From the NCBI GenBank assembly GCA_032358165.1, contig JAALGY010000001.1:1426001-1490000 (forward strand): a stretch of 64,000 nt of DNA, in the 5' to 3' direction. The stretch is from Diplosphaera chodatii (taxonomy: Eukaryota > Chlorophyta > Trebouxiophyceae > Prasiolales > Stichococcaceae). Numbering within the stretch: the stretch's first letter is position 1; every line of letters begins with the position of its first letter. Below, in pieces: positions 48,501 to 60,779 of this stretch. The position numbers were made by a program, and so were the translations under genes. Below the pieces are notes generated by a model that saw only the letters and a program-made list of their open reading frames with translations, was not told the origin of the DNA and did no database searches.

Positions 48501-50383
48501 GATGTAATACTGGGATGATCAGCAAGGTGCAGATGCATCCATTTGATGCAAGGCAGGAGCAGTTTAATCAACAACATTCATGGTGCCTGCCCCTGCAGAG
48601 CGTCCAGAGCCTCTCCTCCTTCGATGCGCACGCATACAACAGCCGGTCGTCCTTCGACAGCGCCCGGCTCACGCGCTCCAGCTTCGAGTCTGGCAGCAGC
48701 CGCCCATCCGGCTCCATGCGAGCCTCCAGCTTCCTACAGGTGAGGGCCCCTGAGTTTGTACCCTGGCCTGTTGCCCCTGCTTCTGAGCTGAGAAGCTACA
48801 CAACAGTGTAGCTAGAGTGGCATGATCAACATCAGCATCCAGCAAGCGTCTGTAGGTGCTGGCTGCTCAGATTGTGTTGAGAGTCAACACATGCCGGAAC
48901 GCCTTGTGTGACCAATGTTCACCCCGTGGCAGCCGCCGCTGCAGGATGTGGCGGAGGGCGAGGCCTCGCACCAGGGCGGCCTCAACGTCAACGCGGCGGC
49001 CTTCGAGGTGCCGTCCGGCTCGGCGCCCATGGCCTTCGGCCCCGGCGGCGCCTACTTTCTGACTGGAGCGGCGGCGCTGGGCCCCGGCCCCGGCGCCGAG
49101 GGCCCCGGCCCCGCCAGCCAGCGCTCGGCCTCCCTGCCGGCGTACCTGCCCAAGGCCTTCTCCGCCGCGCCCTTCGCCACCACCATGCCCGGCCTGCAAG
49201 AAGGTGCCCTGCTGCTCCTTGACGGCATGCATGCCCATGCTTAAGCCACCAATGACATTGGAAACCCTCGGGTCTGATTTCAGCAACTTCTGCCATCTGC
49301 TCAGGTGTGGCATATGGCGGCGAGCTTCATGGACAGGGCGAGGCCCGCCGCGGCAGCTGCGACTTCCACGGGGTCATCGGCTCCGACCTGCCGCCCAAGC
49401 CACCCGCCTCGCGTCGCTTCAGCATGGACAGCTCCGCCCGTGCCGCTCAAGTGCGGCTGCTGAAGTGTGCATGTCACGATTTCCAGCAAATATGTTTCTC
49501 AACATGCCGATCTGCCTGGGTTATACATCAGACTCCGAGCTGACTTGCGCTTTGCAATGCAAGCAGGTGACCAACGATGGGTATCCGCACCACCTGATGG
49601 GCGCGCTGCCCGGGTCCTTCAACTATGCGACACTGTCAGACTCGGCCACAGCGCACGCCGCGGCTGGCAGCCCCAATTTTGCTGCCTCCCAGGTAGGCAC
49701 CCATTTGGCGCATTGCTTCAATATAATTCACTTGTACTTTGCTGCCAGCTTAGCTGCTTACGCTCTGTACAGTGCCGGATGCTGAGTCTGGCGAGCTGCT
49801 AATGCAGCATGCTCTGCACATCTGCAGCGTGGTCCTTGCACCCAAATTTACCTGGGATCCGTTGGTCGTGCAGAACGAGTTTGCCGACGGCGGCCAGCAC
49901 TTTGGCGGCAACCAGGCGTTTGCCGGCCAGGACCTGATCAGCAACGGCTTTGTGCGCACAAGCTGCAGCTCCGCCAGCAGCGAGCCCGTGAGCAGCAGCC
50001 TGTTTGCCAATGCGCCGCCCACCGTCGGCGAGGTGATCACAAACCTCTCCCCTGCTGTGCCATGAGGCGCTGCCCTGGATACCGCCACTCTGTTTTAGTA
50101 AAGCAGCCTCCTCCCCACTGGTGGTCGTCTACCTCGCTGCATCATGTGTACCCACCAACTCACTGCTCAATGGTGTACTTCTGCTGACATCCGGCACACT
50201 CAGACAGCAATTGCGAACATTCATTCTTGAGTTTGTTGCCTTCTACACAAATCGCAGGAGCAGCAGCGCAGCATCTCCCTGGGCGGCCTGTACGAGGCGC
50301 CGCACGTGTCGCGCCCGCCCAGTGGCCACGGCAGCGGCGGCACCGGCTCCCCCCACCGCAACATCTGGTCCCCGCAGCTGTGA
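45598..50383 (+). CDS. plant-type RR-TZF CCCH zinc-finger protein
   Basis: Fourteen exons (45598-45687, 45804-45878, 46481-46541, 46684-46828, 46951-47125, 47302-47514, 47655-47804, 47933-48103, 48599-48739, 48945-49203, 49305-49450, 49567-49692, 49874-50032, 50258-50383) give 678 residues in unbroken phase. After a 25-residue leader comes the RR-TZF module: [11 protein letters not shown], an arginine-rich-type knuckle C-x5-H-x4-C-x3-H ([16 protein letters not shown]), the linker [10 protein letters not shown], finger one C-x8-C-x5-C-x3-H ([20 protein letters not shown]), the spacer [16 protein letters not shown] and finger two C-x5-C-x4-C-x3-H ([16 protein letters not shown]). Plant relatives (AtTZF1-11, OsTZF1) bind AU-rich mRNA, act in P-bodies and stress granules and promote mRNA decay. 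The remaining ~500 residues are low complexity: Q/A-rich ([20 protein letters not shown]), then S-rich ([19 protein letters not shown]) and G/P-rich. It ends [12 protein letters not shown]. Confidence 0.93.
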
Positions 50384-51904
50384 GCGGGGCAGCAGCGGCA
50401 GCTGCACGACCCAACTCGGGCACGGCACAACCAAGACTTTCGACATGGTGGCGGCACTGCCCAAGGCTGTGCAGCCTCCTGATGCAGCCACAGACTGGGC
50501 CAGTCGTTTGAGCAGCCTTCTCAGCAGGCTGCGGCCGCGACAGCAGGGAGCTTCCCCTTGTGAGCCCCTAGGTGCCGCTGGCCGCTGGGTCTGGACCTGA
50601 CATTTGGAGCGCCGTGGCAGTCTGACTGCGCACACACTGCGATGCGCAGGCCGCGGTCGGAATACTTTTTTCTTGGGCAGCTGCTGCGTCAGTACCTGGC
50701 AGCTGGCAATGTGGGGCGGTGCTGACGTGGCAGTGCAGCATCCCAGTGCATCCCAGTTCTACGATCCTGCACATAAGGCGGCGGTCCTACAGCCATGGGT
50801 GCTTACCCTACAGCTGGCGGCAAACTGACTGCGATTTCACTACGGCGGCAGATGAGACGATGACACATCATGGGTGTGGAAATGGACCAATCTATTGCCC
50901 ATTGTTTCTTACGGTGCCCTCAAGGCCCTGTGGGCGGAGACACTTCATGCAAATGTTGTTCCTGTGTGGACATCTGGGTTCCGAAAACTAATGTTGGGTG
51001 ATGGTAACTCTCGAATAGAGTGACATACACTCGCGGCGGTCCTGGTGCCTGCGGGGAATGTGTGGCGCACACAATGCTCTTGTGTGGCGCATGCAATGCT
51101 TTTGATACTCAGATAATTGCCGCATGGCCAATCTTGTGATGCGTGCATTCATGTGCATCACCCTTGAATAGAGTGCTCTGCATTCCTTTGCAGTTTCCTT
51201 GGTTTTGACTTGGGAATCGTTCGATTGTAATATCGGAATCCTGATGGTCTACCAGTGGTGGAGCTCCTGCTCTCCTCATGTGCCTGCTTTCATGTTTACC
51301 GTTCTTGTGCACCAACTGCTCTGCTACCTGCTATGCTGCACGCCTGCCTCTCTTGACCATCCATGCACTTGTTGACCTCATGCTACTGCCACCCATTGGT
51401 ATCGACTTGACTGTCTGGCACTCGAAGAGCAGTTCTGCCTTCGATCGCCTTGATGTGAATGACTGTTTCTGATCTGTACTGCATCAGGCAACTCCTCGAC
51501 ACGACCTCTGCAGGGCCCATGGAAATTGCCAGAGTGAGGTATGCCAGAAGCAAGAACTGTCTCCCTGTAGAGCGCTCACGCGCCCGTAGTCACTTGTTCT
51601 CTGCTGAGCAAAAGGTCCCTGATTGCACGTAGACCAAATTGTGTCGCTGAAGCCTGCGATCGGTGCAAACACCGGCGTGTGTATGCAGCATGCAGCAGCT
51701 GCATGCTGTCATCTGACCTGTATGGGAGCCTGAACGTGGCATGTAGGTGATGACGCTAGTCTTCGAGCGAATTTGAGCTGCTCGTTGCCGCGCGTACGAA
51801 GGTGCAGGCTGGCGTAGGTGCACTTTCCAAAGCAGTGGGTGGCGGCCGCCGCAGCTGAGGGAGTCGGTTTGGCTGCAGCTGTGCCCGGCGGGTCAGCGGC
51901 TCGA
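50384..51904. other. large intergenic region
   Basis: About 1.5 kb between two plus-strand genes. It includes the probable 3' UTR of the zinc-finger gene; an ORF continuing to about 50600 has no family signal. Around 51059-51104 is a near-duplicate pair (GTGTGGCGCACACAATGCTC / GTGTGGCGCATGCAATGCTT), and AATAGAGTG occurs twice (near 51014 and 51167). The segment 51000-51600 is less GC-rich than exons. No gene seen. Confidence 0.5.
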
Positions 51905-54900
51905 ATGGGCATCAAGGGCTTCACTGCCTGGTTTCGCAAGCAGTTCCCCAGCGCCTACGTGCAGCGGCTGCCACAGTATGACCATGTGTACATCGATGTG
52001 GCGCCGATGCTCTACCTCGCCAGCAAAGGTGCCATACACCTTGAGCTCTCCCCTTCCGTTGCACATAGTGCTTGCATACGAAGTAGCCTTGACGAGTTGG
52101 GTTGTCACCTGTCATGTGGCAGATCTGGCCCTCCTGTGTCCTGCCTCCCGTGCAACCCGGCTGCATCCACCTACTGCAGTACGCACAGAAGAGGCGTACT
52201 TCAACAAGCTGTTCCGCAGCCTGGACCACGCACTGTCGCTGGCTCGGCCGCAGAAGAGCGTGCTGCTCGCGTTGGATGGCCCCGCACCCCTCGCCAAGCT
52301 GCTACTGCAGCGGTGGGTCATTTGGCATAGCAGATGCAGGCATGGTTGTATTGGGATGCGGCGCTGCTGATCAACCTGCAGATGCACGAGCGTTCTCCAG
52401 CTTGCTGGTGCATGGTTAAACATGAGATGCGCATGCTCGGAGCGCTGTGATGTTGTTGGCCATCTGGCGCATTGGCCGCAAGCCTATGCCGGCTGAACAA
52501 TGTGCATGCCAAGCGACACAGGCTTCCATCATCGGGGCAATCCTTATGATGTATAATCGTTAGCCGAGTCGACGGCCTTGCTCGAAGTTCAGGCGCAGGA
52601 GGCGGGTCACGCTGCGGAAGGAGGCACGCGCTGAGGGGGAGGCCGGCATTTCCCTCCTGGGCCTGACGCCAGGGACGCCCTTCATGGCGCGCATCGCAGA
52701 CAGCCTGGCGTTCTACGCCTGCCAGCGCCTGCAGCAGAGCAGCTACCAGGGCGTGGCGTTTGAGATCTCGGGCGGCACTGTGCCGGTGAGCCATCATGTC
52801 AGATGTGGTGCACGCGAGGCAGTGTGGTTGGCGGTGTGCAGCAGGCTGTGGCGGGCTCGCCACTAGGCGGCCGGTCTGGTAGGATGCCAGCATGCTGGTG
52901 TCGATACAACTCTTGGCGGACCCAATACATGCTAGCTCTGCTGCACTGCGTCCTGGTTTGCCGGCCGATTATCTCTGTGTCTGGAATGTGCAAGTGTTGG
53001 CCCGCCCGTGTAAAAGGGTCCTGCCATGTATGCGCACTGCAGGGCGAGGGTGAGATGAAGATGGCAAACAGGCTGCGGGCGCCTTGGCCAGAAGCAGTTG
53101 CTCCTGGGGACTCACACCTCATGATTGGCGGTGAGCGGTCTAGGGAGCATTGCTAGCCGTGCTGGGCAGGTGGCCGAGAGTGCTGCAGCCATCAGTTTCT
53201 GTGGCAGGCTGGCACATGCTGTCACCCCTGGCCAGGGCATACACATGTTCACGTCAGCGTGTGATTGAGGCAAAGGGTAGGGGACCAGCCGTCGACGAAT
53301 GAGTGCAGGTGACTCGGACCTGACGCTGATTGCGATGCTGGCGGAGCCGCCGCATGCGACACCCGAGGAGGCAGGGCAGCCGCCAAAGCAGCCCATGACG
53401 CTGCATGTGGCGGCGGAGCCGGCAAACAGGCCCCTGGAGGTGCGGCAGCACTGAAGCATGAACAGCCTTGACTGCTGCATCGGGCGCTTGATTCGATCCA
53501 ATCATGAGAAGAGCGCTTGCTGCGCAACAGCATGCAAGTTCCTGCATTGATGCGCAAACGTCCGAGCACGGCCTGTAGGGGCAGCAGAACCTGGGAACAG
53601 CACGCGGCTGCTTCGACGTGGGCGGTCTGGACGAGCTGCTTGCAGCCCTGCCGGTCGCCGAAGGCGAAGGGGCGACAGTCGCAGTGAGTGCATTGGAGTG
53701 CACTGGAATGCAGGATCAAGCACTCACGGCCGATGCCTCTCAGGCGTAGAGAACACACCGGCTTGAGCACCCACAGGGTAGTAGTTCACGGTATGGTCAG
53801 CGTGCTAGGTTGCTGCTTGTGCAAGCGGTGTCTGCATTTGCCCTTTGCAGGCGCTCAAGCTGGACCTGGCAGCTTGCGTGATCATGGCGTCCGGCAACGA
53901 CTACCTGCCGCCGCTGCGGGGTCTGCTCCCTGTCAAGAGCAACCTAAAGCAGCTGTGGGCCTCCTACCTGGCCGTGCGCGCCACAAAGCGGTACAGCGGC
54001 AGGTCAGCAGACCGACCGAAGCCTGTTAAACGTGCCGGCAATAAACTGTCGCGCCGTGATGGGGCAGGCTGACGCATCTGTGGGTTCTTGTGTGACATCA
54101 TGGCCCTTTGATGCTACAACGATGTCTTGGGCAGCAATGGTCGTGGACCTGCCTGCAGAAGCAAATCTGCAAACTGTGAGCCCACTGTCATAGACTTGCT
54201 TACAGTGCATCAACCGCTGTGGTGACTGCCTCCTTGTTACTACTTGCTGACTCCGTGCAGGCTGCTGGTCAAGCGCACTGTCAAGACTGGCGCCCTGGCC
54301 TTCGACTGCGGCGTGCTGACCAAGATGCTGGAGAAGCGCGGCATGCAGCCGGCGCTCAGCGCTGCTGCGGCTGCTGCCGAGGATGACAACAGCCACGGGC
54401 AGCTCATGCCGGCAGATGCCATGGAGTACTTGCAGGTACATGCTCACAACAACCTTGATGCAGGACTGTCACCCCTTACATAGCCATATGCGCTTGCTCA
54501 TAGCCATCTGCTGCTGGTAATGGTGGGCGGCAATCTCCAACAGGCGGTACAGTGTTGTGGTTGTTGACACATTGCAATCTCCTATGACTTGATGCTGCAG
54601 GGCATCCTGTGGGTGCTGGACATGTACCTGGCCTCCGACTGCCCCGACTACCGCTTCACTTATGAGCGCGAGCCTCCCTTTGCCACGTCCATCGTTGAAG
54701 CTGCTGCCTCCACCTCGACCATCCGACGCAAACGTCTGCCACAGGTGGGACCGGAATGAGTTTGGCCGCATGGCACATGCATTGATCCTGGTTGAGTGTG
54801 ATCAGCTAAAGGATGGATGCATGGCTTGACGGAGCTTATCAGGCAGGCTCATTCGTATGACATCAGGTTCAAGCGTACGAGCAGCTCACAAACGTCGTGT

Positions 54901-57406
54901 CGATTGTGCAGTCGCCATACCCGCCGCCGATGCGCTCGCGACGGAAGCGCAGCCGAGCCGGCGTGCCGCTGTCCCCCGCCGCCACGGCACTCGCCATGCT
55001 GCCTGGTGCGCTTCGTTTTCTGTCGGCATCACGACGTCCGGCCACCTTCCAGCATGTTTGTGTCAGGTCGCTGGCTTGCCACCTGTATGGGCCGCTTGCT
55101 GAGCCCAGGCCAACCTGCTTGTGTTGGTGTGCGCAGGCGGCGAGCTGTCGGATGAGCACGCGCCGGAAGGCCTCAAGCCGCTGCTGCAGCCAGACAGCCC
55201 GCTGGCCAGGCTGTACGAGGTGTGCGACACCTGTGAGGCCCTGTCCAACACCGCAGCTGCAGCTAACCAGGTAATTTCATTCGTAAAATGTGCATCTTGC
55301 ACATCAGCGTCAGTACCGAGTTCAATGCGCGTTTCTGAGGATGTGAACCAACCACTGCCTGTGCTACAGTCTGCGCCGTGCAAGATTGCATCTGTGCACT
55401 CAGCTCGATGCGTCACTGTGAGTCCCTCTGAATGTCCCTATTTCACGATTGGCGCAGCTGGGGCTTTGCTTTGGCGTCTGTGACCTTGCTGCTGTAGTTG
55501 CAGCCAAGGGTGCTTGTAGCCATGTGCAGGCGCTCCAGTACGCAATGCAGGCTGCGGAGGCAGCCGGCGTCGACCCGCGGGGCCACAAGCGCCGCAGGGG
55601 GCCGCCAGCCACAGCCAGCCGGGCCAGCAGCAGCGCGAGCGCCGCCGGCGCAGGCAGCAGCAGCAGCGCCAGCACCAGCACCAGCACCAGCATCCTGCCT
55701 GACGGGCAGGACAGCAGCAGCGAGGGACGTGAAGACGGCGGCAGCAGCGAGTCCGACAGCCCTGAGCTGGCCGCCGCTGAGGAGCAGATGCCTCCTGGAG
55801 ATGTGGAGGCTCTCGTGCTGGCAGCCAGGCAGGCCGTCAGGTGTGATTTGTGATCCCGCAGAGCTGCCGTTCGCCCGGTCATCAACTGCATGTAGCCGGC
55901 ACAGCCTGGCATGCAGATACCTCTGCACGTCCGTGGACCCCCTTGGAACGCACGTATCGTGGCTTGCTGATGCTTTGTATGCTATGTACGCAGGGCTGCG
56001 CAGGGCAGGAAGACGCGGCACATGCGGGCGGAGCACCCGTATGAGCCGTTCCCAGTGAGCGAGCTGGAGGCGGCAGTGGACACCGCAGAATTCGAGGGCG
56101 TCGACAAGCCGCTGCGCTTCTTCGGCGAGGCCCACCGCTTCAGGCGAGCTGGTTTCAGTGGCTGATGGCAGGAGGAACTCTGGCTGCCCGCAACTCGCCC
56201 TGTAAGTGCATCTGTGTTGCTATGTGAGTCGCTTCAAGGTGCAGAACATCGCTTCGAAGCTGTGTGCATTCGCCCATGGAACCCCCGTGTTATTCGCCCT
56301 GCAGGCATGCGACATGGGGTGCGCTTCCGGCGCCGCAGCCGCCCTCGCGGCGGATCGTGCCGCTGCGGAATCGACTCAACATCGCCAGGTGCCTGTGAAG
56401 GCTTGCCACTGCCTGCGAAGTGAGTTGCTCCCTGCAGACGGCCCAGCCTGCAGTGGCGTTCTCTGTGGTGTCGGTTGCAGAGGACAACCCTCGACCGGTC
56501 TGCTGGCGCAGGGATGGGTGGGCACGGGGAGGCGAGCCACAGGTGCAGCAGCCAGACGATCTGCTAAAGCGCCGGGCGAGCGGCAGAAGGCCTCCAAAAA
56601 AGCGGCAACAGGCAGCTGCTGCAGATGGTGAAGGGGATGCGGCTGCCAGCATAGCCGGCGGCAGTGGCAGCAGCGGCAATGGGGTGGAACATACTGCTCA
56701 ACCCAGCCAGGGCTCAGATGGGGATGCTGCTGACAGTGAGGCTGCTGGCAGCGAAGCTGCAGTGGCTGCCGCCCCGGGGAGCAGGAGCGACAGCAGCACC
56801 AGGCGAGTCGCTGCATGCAGCAAAGGCGGGCGGTCCTTGTGGCAAAGCTGCAGTCGTCTGCTGGGGCTGCATACTGAGCTATGCATGCAGCAGTGGGGCA
56901 AGGCTGGTCTGTACTGATGCCCCTGTTGCATGCTCTCTTGCAGGCCGGAAGCCGCAGCAGCTGCATTTGCAGGATTGCAACAGGGGCAGCACGTGGTGTC
57001 TGCCAGCACCAGAGGGCATCTCGCCGGCAGAAGCGCTCAGCTTAGAGGCAGCGCAGGCAGCAGGATACACAGCCCGGGTGGCATCGGCAGCTCGCTGCAG
57101 ATGCGAGGCTTTGGCAGCCTCGGCCACAACACGGCATGGCCTGCAGCCAGCTTAGGGCATGTACCACGGGCTGTGGCACCTGCAGCTGCGAGACGAATGC
57201 CGCCCTTCGCGGCAGCCGTCAACCGGCTACTTGGCCGCAGCAGCAGCAGCAGCTGGCAGATCCCGGTACAGCAGCCCGTGTGGCAGCCGCTGCAGCGGCA
57301 GTCTCCGTGGCAGCGGCGGCACCCAGGAGGCGGAGGTGCCCGCCAGCTGCTGGCGCTGGCGGCGTGTGCGCAGCGGTGGGTGCAGCGGCCGCTGCTTAGG
57401 TTTTGA
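51905..57406 (+). CDS. XRN-like 5'-3' exoribonuclease
   Basis: Sixteen exons join to about 950 residues: 51905-52028, 52189-52312, 52593-52785, 53043-53130, 53309-53439, 53588-53683, 53851-54002, 54261-54435, 54601-54744, 54885-55005, 55137-55270, 55458-55840, 55994-56143, 56305-56388, 56512-56802, 56944-57406. The XRN catalytic region is clear: MGIKGFTAWFRKQFPSAYVQ, YIDVAPMLYLAS, LLALDGPAPLAKLLLQR, LTPGTPFMARIADSLAFYA, GTVPGEGEMKM, the metal-binding GDSDLTLIAML and MASGNDYLPPLRGLLPV, then YLQGILWVLDMYLASDCPDY from the helical part. XRN enzymes degrade 5'-monophosphorylated RNA processively. The N-terminus diverges from classic XRN1/2 (usually MGVPKFFRW), and the protein is shorter. The C-terminal third is A/S/Q-rich and probably disordered, with basic patches (HKRRRGPP, GRRPPKKRQQ). 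The last four exons need two GC-AG introns; an alternative end at 56631 exists. Confidence 0.82.
56144..56304 (+). other. predicted GC-AG intron
   Basis: Exon ending EAHRF-AG is followed by GCGAGC. Joining in phase 2 to the exon at 56305 gives PSRRIVPLRNRLNIA, a sensible peptide that then continues in frame to the 57406 stop. A GT donor 9 bases further (GCTG|GTTTCA) is the alternative and leads to a poorer peptide. Confidence 0.5.
56803..56943 (+). other. predicted GC-AG intron
   Basis: Exon ending SDSST-AG is followed by GCGAGT. Phase 2 joining to 56944 (R-P-E-A-A-A-A-A-F) keeps a long open frame to 57406. Without splicing, the frame stops at 56917. Confidence 0.5.
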
Positions 57407-57919
57407 ACCATTGTGAAACGAAGCTTGGGTCCCCTTGGCTTCTTGGAAGTTTCCCTGTAAGCTTCCCACGTCTTGTGCGGGTGCCTGATGGCCTGTGCTA
57501 TACCATAATCCCCAGGTGTGTACTGGCTGTTCAGGGTAGCGACCTTGGCACGTGCCTTGCATCTGCCTGCTGGCTGTGCAAGTTGCTGACCGCCCTGAGC
57601 GCCCAGTCAGTTATGCACGGCTGTCGGTGGGAACGGGAGGAATGTCTCCGCCATCTTTGACATCGGCGGCGATTTGAACGGCGAGGCATCATTGGCGCGA
57701 CACAAGCACTTTCTCTGCAGCGCGAAGCCTGTGCAGCGACCGTCATGAGCTGTAGTCACATGTTGTACTAACCTGGGGAAACCCCTCTGCTTGTTGCCCG
57801 AGGAGCAGGACCCACAAAATCTTGGGCCATCAAGTCTCTTTGCCACTTGCCGTCTCGGCCTGGCTCAGACGACTGGCCATAGTACGCGTCAATTCCGGTC
57901 AGCCTGGTGTGGGGCTGCA
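57407..57919. other. intergenic
   Basis: Gap between the XRN-like gene and the membrane-protein gene, both on plus. Expected to hold a 3' UTR and a promoter. No conserved peptide in any frame. Confidence 0.5.
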
Positions 57920-60779
57920 ATGCCCAGCAACCTGGGCAGCTCCTTGATCTTGCAACAGTTGCACCAGGTGTGGATCGTCAGCTCGACAGTGATGTTTGGC
58001 ATCTACCGCTCCGTGTACCTCGACAGAGTGGCTGAGGTGCGCAGTACAGAACCAGCTGCTTGCATGCAACGCTCAGGCATGCTCCGGCATCCCTTGTGAT
58101 CTACATATGCTGCGGCAACCATGATGAAGCTAGCGGCAGAAGCTGCTGTGCTTGGGGCAACTGCGCTCCTGAGCTTGCTTTTGCATGACGACGGCTCTGT
58201 CAGCCCCTTCAACGTGCAGTCATGTTGTCCGACAGGTGTTCATCCCTGAGCACACCCGGCATGCAGCATTTCAGCTGTTTTGCGACCTCAGGTGCGGACC
58301 TGCTTTCATGTCAGATATGTGACGATCCAAGGTGCTGGTGCTACTTCTGCTGGTGCTGATCCAGATATGAGCGTAAAGCGAAGCGATTGCTGTTGTTCGT
58401 GCAGGACCAACATACCGGAAGATGGTGCATTTGTGAGGCGCCATGCCACAGCACTGAAACCGCGCACCTACCTTGGCTGGCTGGTAAGCGTGCACCTGCC
58501 GTGCGCACGACGTGAGGCGGGACTATCCGCTGCCTTTTGAGTGCAGTGTAACACTACTGAACAATGGGCATCCGGCAATCTGCAGGCGGCGGCGTCCTTC
58601 ATGCTGTGCGCTGCGTCCTACACTGCTGCAGCAACAGCAGTCGCGATGGGCATCGCTGTGGCACTCCTAAACGTCATCCTGGTCCTGTCTGTGGCGGGAG
58701 GTGAGCAGCGCATGCAAACTACTGCCGTAGCAGGATCCCAGCCAGCGGTGCCAGTCAGTCACCTTAGAACCCAGCACTGCAAGCTGCCAGCGTGCAGCTG
58801 AGCTGCCACCCTGCGGCTGCTGTCACAAACCCCCGACCACTCTGATGTGCGGTGCAGGGGTCACGCTTGCAATTGCGCTGAGCTGCACGGGCGTAGCTCT
58901 GTTTGTGGGCGCCTGCGTAGCTGGCTCCACCGCCTTCACTGTGGCCGTAGGTGAGCAGCAGCGGCTGACCCTGCAACAGTTGCACTGCACTCTGAGAAAG
59001 GGATTAGGGATGTTGGCAGTGTATGCCCAGCTCGCACAGCAACTGCAATTGGTGCAGCAGCCTGCAGAGCAAGGCACTTTGCAGACTCATGTCTACCGTT
59101 CATTTCCTGCCAGCAGCCTGTTGAAATAACACCAGGTTCAGTTGCAACTGCCATCCCCGCAGCCTACACGGGGCTGGAGTCGGCCAAGGTGGTGACGGGG
59201 GCGGCGGGGCGGCTGCTGCTGGGCGCGCCGCCACCTGAGGAGGATGCAGACGCTGCCGCCGTGCAGCTGGAGGCGATCCCGCGGCCGCCGGCGCTCGAGG
59301 GCAGGACCCCTGAAGCACTGCCCGCTGCTCCTGCAGAGGCGAGCGTGCCCATGGACCATGTCTGGTGGAGCAGTCTGCCAAGGCAGCACCATCACTGCCA
59401 ATGTGTGCCAGCACATACAGGCCCTGACGCGCGGTACTTTCAATGCCATGCTGGACCCCTGACCCTAACCAGCCGTGATGGTCATTTACCAGCAAATAAA
59501 ATGTGTGTGTGGTCCTTGCAGGATCAGGCGCAGCTCGAGCAGTCACAGCTGGAGCAGGAGTTTGCCTCTCGCATGGGCGTGCCGCGCGAGGCTGCCGCCG
59601 GGGCACTGGCGTCGCTGCCGGGGCCGCCCACCCCGGCGGCGCTGTACGCCATGGAGAGGCTGGGCCTCGCAGCCCCTGCGGGTGCAAACAAGTGAGTTGG
59701 GGCACGCATCTGCAGCGTCTTTCGCAGCTTCCCTCTTTCCCGATAAAGCAAATGTGTCTTGCATGCCGGCAACCGAACACTGTACACCCACATCAGGCGC
59801 ACTTGCCAGCAGCCAGCATGAGCATCCTGCTGCCATGCTCACGTATGTCTCGCATCGGGTTCCATGTTTGCCTGTCAGATGCATGATCGTGCCGGCTGGC
59901 CAGATGCACACCTGATGATGTGACAAAAGCTGGCATTGGTAACATCACATCCACTGCTCCAGTGGCGCTTGTGACGTTACAATGCCAGCTTTCACTTCTA
60001 TTGTCAGAGTGACGAATTCTCTAAACCCCTGTACTGTGGTCACACTGCGCAGGCTTCCCGAGCCTGCGGCGGCAGACGAGCGCAGGCCGCTGCTGCCGGT
60101 GTCGGACGCGTCAGGCAACGTGCCGCTGGCGCCGCCGACGCCGCCCGAGCTGGAGGGCAGCCACCACAGCTCCCTGTCCTCCTTCCTGTCGCCCAACAAA
60201 AAGGTGAGCCCTGCCCCGTTGCGCAGTATCAGCGGCCGGATGCACCTGTTCAGTTCTGACTCGGAAGAACAGCAGAAGCCAAGTTCATGCCACAACACCC
60301 CGCAGCCTGTGGTACAGTCTGTGCGTCCAACAAGCGCGCCCCGACAAGGGGCACTCAGTGGTTTCCCTTGTCATGCAGCGGCGTGCTGCGCCTTCTGAGG
60401 CCGAGTCCTCGCCCGCTTCTAGCCCGCAGCAGGCGGCAGACACGTTTGTGGACGCCAGCAGCGGCACGCCGTATGACACCGCCTCCGAAACGAGCCAGGT
60501 GCAGTACATCACCGTAGGGTCACTTTTGGTATCTACAGATAACCCCAGGCTTATAGCAGGAATGGCCTCGTGTGCTTGGTCTGTCTCACATGTCGCTCAC
60601 CAGTGTTGCATGTGAATTGTGGGTGTCACTCGCATGCTCCTGGTCTGACGCTGCGCGTCCCAATGTGCGCTCAGGCGCCGGATCTGCAAGGGTTTATGGA
60701 CCACACCTTCATGGGCAGCCCGCCGCACAGCCGCAGCAGCACACCGGGGCGGCAGCGGCCTGCAGCCGTTGTGACTTGA
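57920..60779 (+). CDS. membrane protein with disordered C-terminal half, family not recognised
   Basis: Ten exons (57920-58036, 58236-58291, 58405-58483, 58586-58700, 58858-58950, 59163-59344, 59522-59691, 60053-60203, 60379-60498, 60675-60779) give about 395 residues in phase. The N-terminal half is membrane-like: VWIVSSTVMFGIYRSVY (about 16-32), a charged soluble stretch (VFIPEHTRHAAFQLFCDLRT to TALKPRTYLGWL), then two long hydrophobic segments (FMLCAASYTAAATAVAMGIA to NVILVLSVA, 89-121; LAIALSCTGVALFVGACVAG, 126-145). The C-terminal half is P/E/A/S-rich with a predicted coiled stretch (DQAQLEQSQLEQEFASRMG) and serine-rich linkers (SHHSSLSSFLSPNKK) that look like phosphorylation targets. 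The end is SRSSTPGRQRPAAVVT. Exon 6 could instead end at 59359. No catalytic motif was seen and no family is recognised. Confidence 0.7.

Noticed and set aside
55498..56058. Overlapping plus-strand ORF in the XRN-like gene region
   Set aside because: It is a shifted-frame shadow of exons 12-13; the accepted frame splices in phase and continues the protein.
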